NCBI RefSeq assembly: GCF_028683135.1
Contig: NZ_JAJUBB010000018.1
Coordinates: 1-64,000, forward strand
Reading direction: 5' to 3'
Length of the DNA: 64,000 nt
DNA from: Enterovibrio qingdaonensis
GTDB lineage: Bacteria; Pseudomonadota; Gammaproteobacteria; Enterobacterales; Vibrionaceae
The notes under the pieces were generated by a model. The model was not told where the DNA came from. It did not search any database and worked only from the letters and a program-made list of their open reading frames with translations. Below are positions 61,266 to 64,000 of the stretch, piece after piece; the first letter of the stretch is position 1, and the number at the start of each line of letters is the position of its first letter. The position numbers were made by a program, and so were the translations under genes.

Positions 61266-63194
61266 TCAGTTTGAACGCCAAAGATCAATTAAGGTGATGA
61301 AGTTGGTTTTCACTGCCTGCATGAATTTGGCATCATCCAACTTACCCTGCATCCATTGTTTACTCGGCTCTCCAAAGATAGTGCGACCGATGGCGAAGCC
61401 TTTCACATGCTTTGATTGCTTGGCGATGGAAAAACCGTTTGCTAAGGCATCCACTGGAGCATCCAACCCGAGGAGCAATACGCCACGACAATGTGTGTCC
61501 TGTCCATCGATTAGAGCGTCTACACCCTGCCACTCCTCTTGCATCAAAGGTGGAAGCTTCCACCAATCCGGCTTAATGCCTAAGTCATACAATCGCTGCA
61601 TCGTATGGAGATAGTAAAACTGTCCACTTTCCACATTTGAGTGCGGCATGGATTTCGGAAGTATCACTTCAACAAGTAATTCGTTACCGCTCGCACAACA
61701 CGCTTCATACACTTCTTTCAACAAACTTTCCTGACGCGCCTTCAACTTGGCGGCATCATCGGGATGGTAGAAGACCAAACATTTAACGACCTGTTCTTTG
61801 GGCCAACTGGCAAGTTGCGTCCCTATGTTTCCATGTTCAAGCTGAAGCGGACGAGACCCAGGGAGTTCAATAGGTCTTCCAACCCAACACCTTTTAGTGA
61901 CGTTGTCACCAAACCCAGTAGCGTCATTGAGAATATCCATCCCAAACGTCGAGTCACACAGAATGCCAGCTTTCCCTTGCAGGCCTTTTTCCTCGACAAC
62001 GTTTTGCGTGGCTTGCCAAATAAGCTTTTTCAAATACGGAATATGGGCAACGTCGATATCCGCTTCTCGGGCCATCTCGACAAACTGGGCGCGATGGTCA
62101 AACGCCAGCACACACAATTCCGGCCAACCTCTTTCCCGCGTGGTCACGCGATGCAAATGATTGAGCATGGTATCTTTGTCTGGTCGGGGAATTTGATGTT
62201 CGTTTGCGAGGTAATAATCCAACTCTTCCCGCGTTGGCATTGCTGGAGAACAACCATGACGCGAAACCACCAGCGCACCGCACGCGTTGGCGTATCGACA
62301 GCTTTGTTCCCAAGGCTCGTCGTTTACATACCCTCTTAACAGACCAGACATAAAGGCATCGCCCGCCCCCAGCACGTTGAGCACATCAACACGCACACCG
62401 CGAATGGTGATGCCATCATCCAACGAATCACCAATGTCTTGCTCAAATACACTGCACCCTAGCGGGCCACGTTTGCAAACCAGTGTCGCGTTAGTGAACT
62501 CTCGAACGTTGCGCAGGGCTGCAACGGAGTCTTCTGACCCACCTGCAATATGAAATTCCTCTTCGGTACCGACAATCAGGTCAAATAAGCCGAGCACTTC
62601 TTGCAGGCTTTGCGTCACCGACGCCGATTCGATATAGCGCGTTTCGCCATCTCCTAACGAGGTTAGCCCCCAAAGAACCGGACGGTAATCGACATCGAGT
62701 GCCGTTCTTACACCATGCTTTCGGGCATAGTTTAAGGCGGTGATCACTGCTTCGCGGGATTTTGGGTTGGAGAGGTGCGTCCCTGTGATTGCAAGGCATT
62801 TGGCCGAGGCAATGTAGTCTTCGCTAATGTCTTCGGGAACAATTGCTTGGTCCGCACAGTTGTCACGATAAAAAATAAGAGGAAAGGTTTCAGAATCTTT
62901 AATGCCCAGAACCACCAGTGCGGTTAAGCGCTCTTTATCGGTAATGATGTGGCTGGTATCGACGCCCGCTCGCGCTAACTCCTCGCAAACAAAACGGCCC
63001 ATGTGTTCGTCGCCCACTCTGGCAAGCATGCCAGACTTCAGTCCTTGGCGCGCAGTTCCGTGCGCCACGTTGCCCGAGGAACCACCAAGATATTTCGCGA
63101 AAGTACGCATATCTTCCAATCGTGATCCTACTTGTTCACCATATAAGTCAACGGCTACGCGCCCAAGACATATTACATCTAACGCTTTACTCAC
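61266..63194 (-). CDS. iolC: Bifunctional 5-dehydro-2-deoxygluconokinase / DUF2090 aldolase (IolC fusion)
   Basis: 642 residues, two enzymes in one chain. N-terminal PfkB kinase (about 1-330): GGSSGNVAHGTARQG, and the C-terminal signature NVLGAGDAFMSGLLRGY with catalytic Asp. C-terminal DUF2090 (about 335-642), similar to the IolJ-type 6-phospho-5-dehydro-2-deoxy-D-gluconate aldolase, with CVLAFDHRAQF and AGILCDSTFGMDIL. Together they phosphorylate and then cleave the inositol-derived sugar acid to dihydroxyacetone phosphate and malonate semialdehyde, the substrate of the adjacent mmsA. GTG at 63194 after AGGGAGC. Confidence 0.92.
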   Translation of the reverse strand: MSKALDVICLGRVAVDLYGEQVGSRLEDMRTFAKYLGGSSGNVAHGTARQGLKSGMLARVGDEHMGRFVCEELARAGVDTSHIITDKERLTALVVLGIKDSETFPLIFYRDNCADQAIVPEDISEDYIASAKCLAITGTHLSNPKSREAVITALNYARKHGVRTALDVDYRPVLWGLTSLGDGETRYIESASVTQSLQEVLGLFDLIVGTEEEFHIAGGSEDSVAALRNVREFTNATLVCKRGPLGCSVFEQDIGDSLDDGITIRGVRVDVLNVLGAGDAFMSGLLRGYVNDEPWEQSCRYANACGALVVSRHGCSPAMPTREELDYYLANEHQIPRPDKDTMLNHLHRVTTRERGWPELCVLAFDHRAQFVEMAREADIDVAHIPYLKKLIWQATQNVVEEKGLQGKAGILCDSTFGMDILNDATGFGDNVTKRCWVGRPIELPGSRPLQLEHGNIGTQLASWPKEQVVKCLVFYHPDDAAKLKARQESLLKEVYEACCASGNELLVEVILPKSMPHSNVESGQFYYLHTMQRLYDLGIKPDWWKLPPLMQEEWQGVDALIDGQDTHCRGVLLLGLDAPVDALANGFSIAKQSKHVKGFAIGRTIFGEPSKQWMQGKLDDAKFMQAVKTNFITLIDLWRSN

Positions 63195-63357
63195 CAGCTT
63201 AGCTCCCTGCTTAGGTTATCCATAACGAAATAAACGTTTCATTTAATGCTAAGCAAGACCCAACAAAAGCGCAACTTTTGAAATGAATATTTCAAAGCAT
63301 TCTCCTTTGTATCCGTGTCGAATGCAGCGAGAGAAATACACAACAATCTGATTCCAA

Positions 63358-63390
63358 TAAAAAATGCAGCCATTTTGCTGCATTTTTTAT
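63358..63390 (-). terminator. Terminator after iolG
   Basis: On the minus strand AATGCAGCAAAATGGCTGCATT is followed by TTTT, between iolG and iolC. iolC-mmsA therefore needs its own promoter in 63195-63357. Confidence 0.85.
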
Positions 63391-63410
63391 TTTCGTATAT
63401 GTTGGAACGT

Positions 63411-64000
63411 CTATTTCAGTGCAATGGTCTGGTGAGATTCCAACGACGTTAAGCACGCATCTGCAAGAACGAGTGCTTGTTCTCCATCAATCCCTGTGCA
63501 TTGCGGTTCTGATTTCCCTTCAAGCACATCAACAAAGTGTTGCCATTCATCGATATACGCGTCTTTATAACGCTCTAAGAAGAAGTTTTGAGGCTTAGCA
63601 GCCGTACAGTGCTCGTCTCCCCAATGTTCAACCAAGTGCTCTCGAACGTTACCCGCTTTAAGCATTCCTTTGCTGCCATGAAGCTCAATACGTTGATCGT
63701 ACCCATAGCCAGAACGGCGACTATTGATGATGTTCGCCATTGCGCCCGATGGGAAGTGCAACACGATCACGGCACTGTCGATATCTCCCGCTTCTCCAAT
63801 CGCTGGGTCAACGAGACAAGCACCATGTGCAGACACTGAACTGGGGTCTTCCCCCAGAATGTAGCGCGCCATGTCGAGATCATGAATCGACATATCCCGA
63901 AAAATACCACCGGAAACGTGAACATAGTCTGCCGGAGGAGGCGATGGATCACGTGATGTAATCACCAAGGTCTCGGCTTTACCCACGGCACCACTTTCAA
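63411..64000 (-). CDS. iolG: Myo-inositol 2-dehydrogenase, C-terminal part (5' end beyond window)
   Basis: C-terminal approximately 196 residues of a Gfo/Idh/MocA-family oxidoreductase that oxidises myo-inositol to 2-keto-myo-inositol with NAD+. ITSRDPSPPPADYVHVSGG and FRDMSIHDLDMARYILGED are typical IolG segments, with Asp and His of the catalytic Lys-Asp-His set. The frame is open to the right edge, so the N-terminal Rossmann domain lies outside the window. It is followed by a terminator, making it transcriptionally separate from iolC-mmsA. Confidence 0.88.
   Translation of the reverse strand, partial: ESGAVGKAETLVITSRDPSPPPADYVHVSGGIFRDMSIHDLDMARYILGEDPSSVSAHGACLVDPAIGEAGDIDSAVIVLHFPSGAMANIINSRRSGYGYDQRIELHGSKGMLKAGNVREHLVEHWGDEHCTAAKPQNFFLERYKDAYIDEWQHFVDVLEGKSEPQCTGIDGEQALVLADACLTSLESHQTIALK

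Noticed and set aside
60672-61274. 200-codon antisense frame over mmsA
   Set aside because: Overlaps a clear ALDH gene on the other strand and has no recognisable domain.
1-64000. CRISPR arrays, tRNA and rRNA genes, insertion sequences, prophage
   Set aside because: Searched by eye for regular direct repeats, CCA-ended cloverleaf genes and transposase genes; none found apart from the integron repeats and integrase.

Overview
The window looks like a chromosome segment from a marine gammaproteobacterium of the Vibrionaceae. The evidence is a superintegron end with a Vibrio-type integrase and VPR-like attC repeats, the varA/uvrY-uvrC-pgsA block, ybjL next to grxA, and an ECF sigma factor/Ser-Thr kinase pair of the Vibrio EcfP-PknT kind. 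The genus is not certain: Vibrio, Grimontia and Enterovibrio all fit. No rRNA, tRNA, phage, IS element or CRISPR array was recognised.

Layout. 1-2.9 kb: the integrase-proximal end of a chromosomal integron. Four cassettes on the minus strand (isochorismatase-fold hydrolase, GNAT acetyltransferase, three-helix membrane protein, P-loop kinase-like protein) are separated by attC sites and joined to attI. They are followed by a divergent integrase gene with a near-perfect SOS box. 4-11 kb: core metabolism (class I fumarase, PabB, NudL-type Nudix hydrolase, serine transporter SdaC and serine deaminase). 11-16.4 kb: an orphan ECF sigma factor, an OFA-type MFS transporter, NfsA, an iron alcohol dehydrogenase and glutaredoxin 1. 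16.7-25.4 kb: YbjL, a PhoP/PhoQ-type two-component system, a Wzy_C (O-antigen ligase-like) membrane protein, PgsA, UvrC and VarA/UvrY.

25.7-39 kb is more accessory: a class I glutamine amidotransferase, a sulfotransferase, an AdiA arginine decarboxylase with a PotE-like antiporter, an ERIC-like palindromic repeat, an MFS transporter preceded by a small His-rich protein, a hydroxyisourate-hydrolase homologue that has lost most catalytic residues, two tandem cytochrome P460-family proteins divergent from an AraC regulator, and a lipoprotein M28 peptidase. 39-52.7 kb: an AraC gene remnant, an alpha/beta hydrolase, a YcaD-like MFS protein, RNase T2, a DUF2867 protein, an NRAMP-fold protein lacking the metal motifs behind a structured leader with an intrinsic terminator, a hybrid histidine kinase, adenine deaminase, a GT-C-like membrane protein, GltS and a FUSC protein.

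52.8-59.7 kb holds the most unusual cluster. It encodes a DUF4062/TIR-like protein with TPRs and two membrane helices, a TM2-like protein, a small lipoprotein, an ECF sigma factor lacking the acidic motif of canonical ECF factors, and a translationally coupled membrane Ser/Thr kinase with an approximately 580-residue extracytoplasmic half. The last two match the phosphorylation-activated sigma factor paradigm; the link to the first three is inference. The window ends in myo-inositol catabolism: mmsA/iolA, an iolC kinase-aldolase fusion, and the 3' part of iolG, which runs off the right edge.
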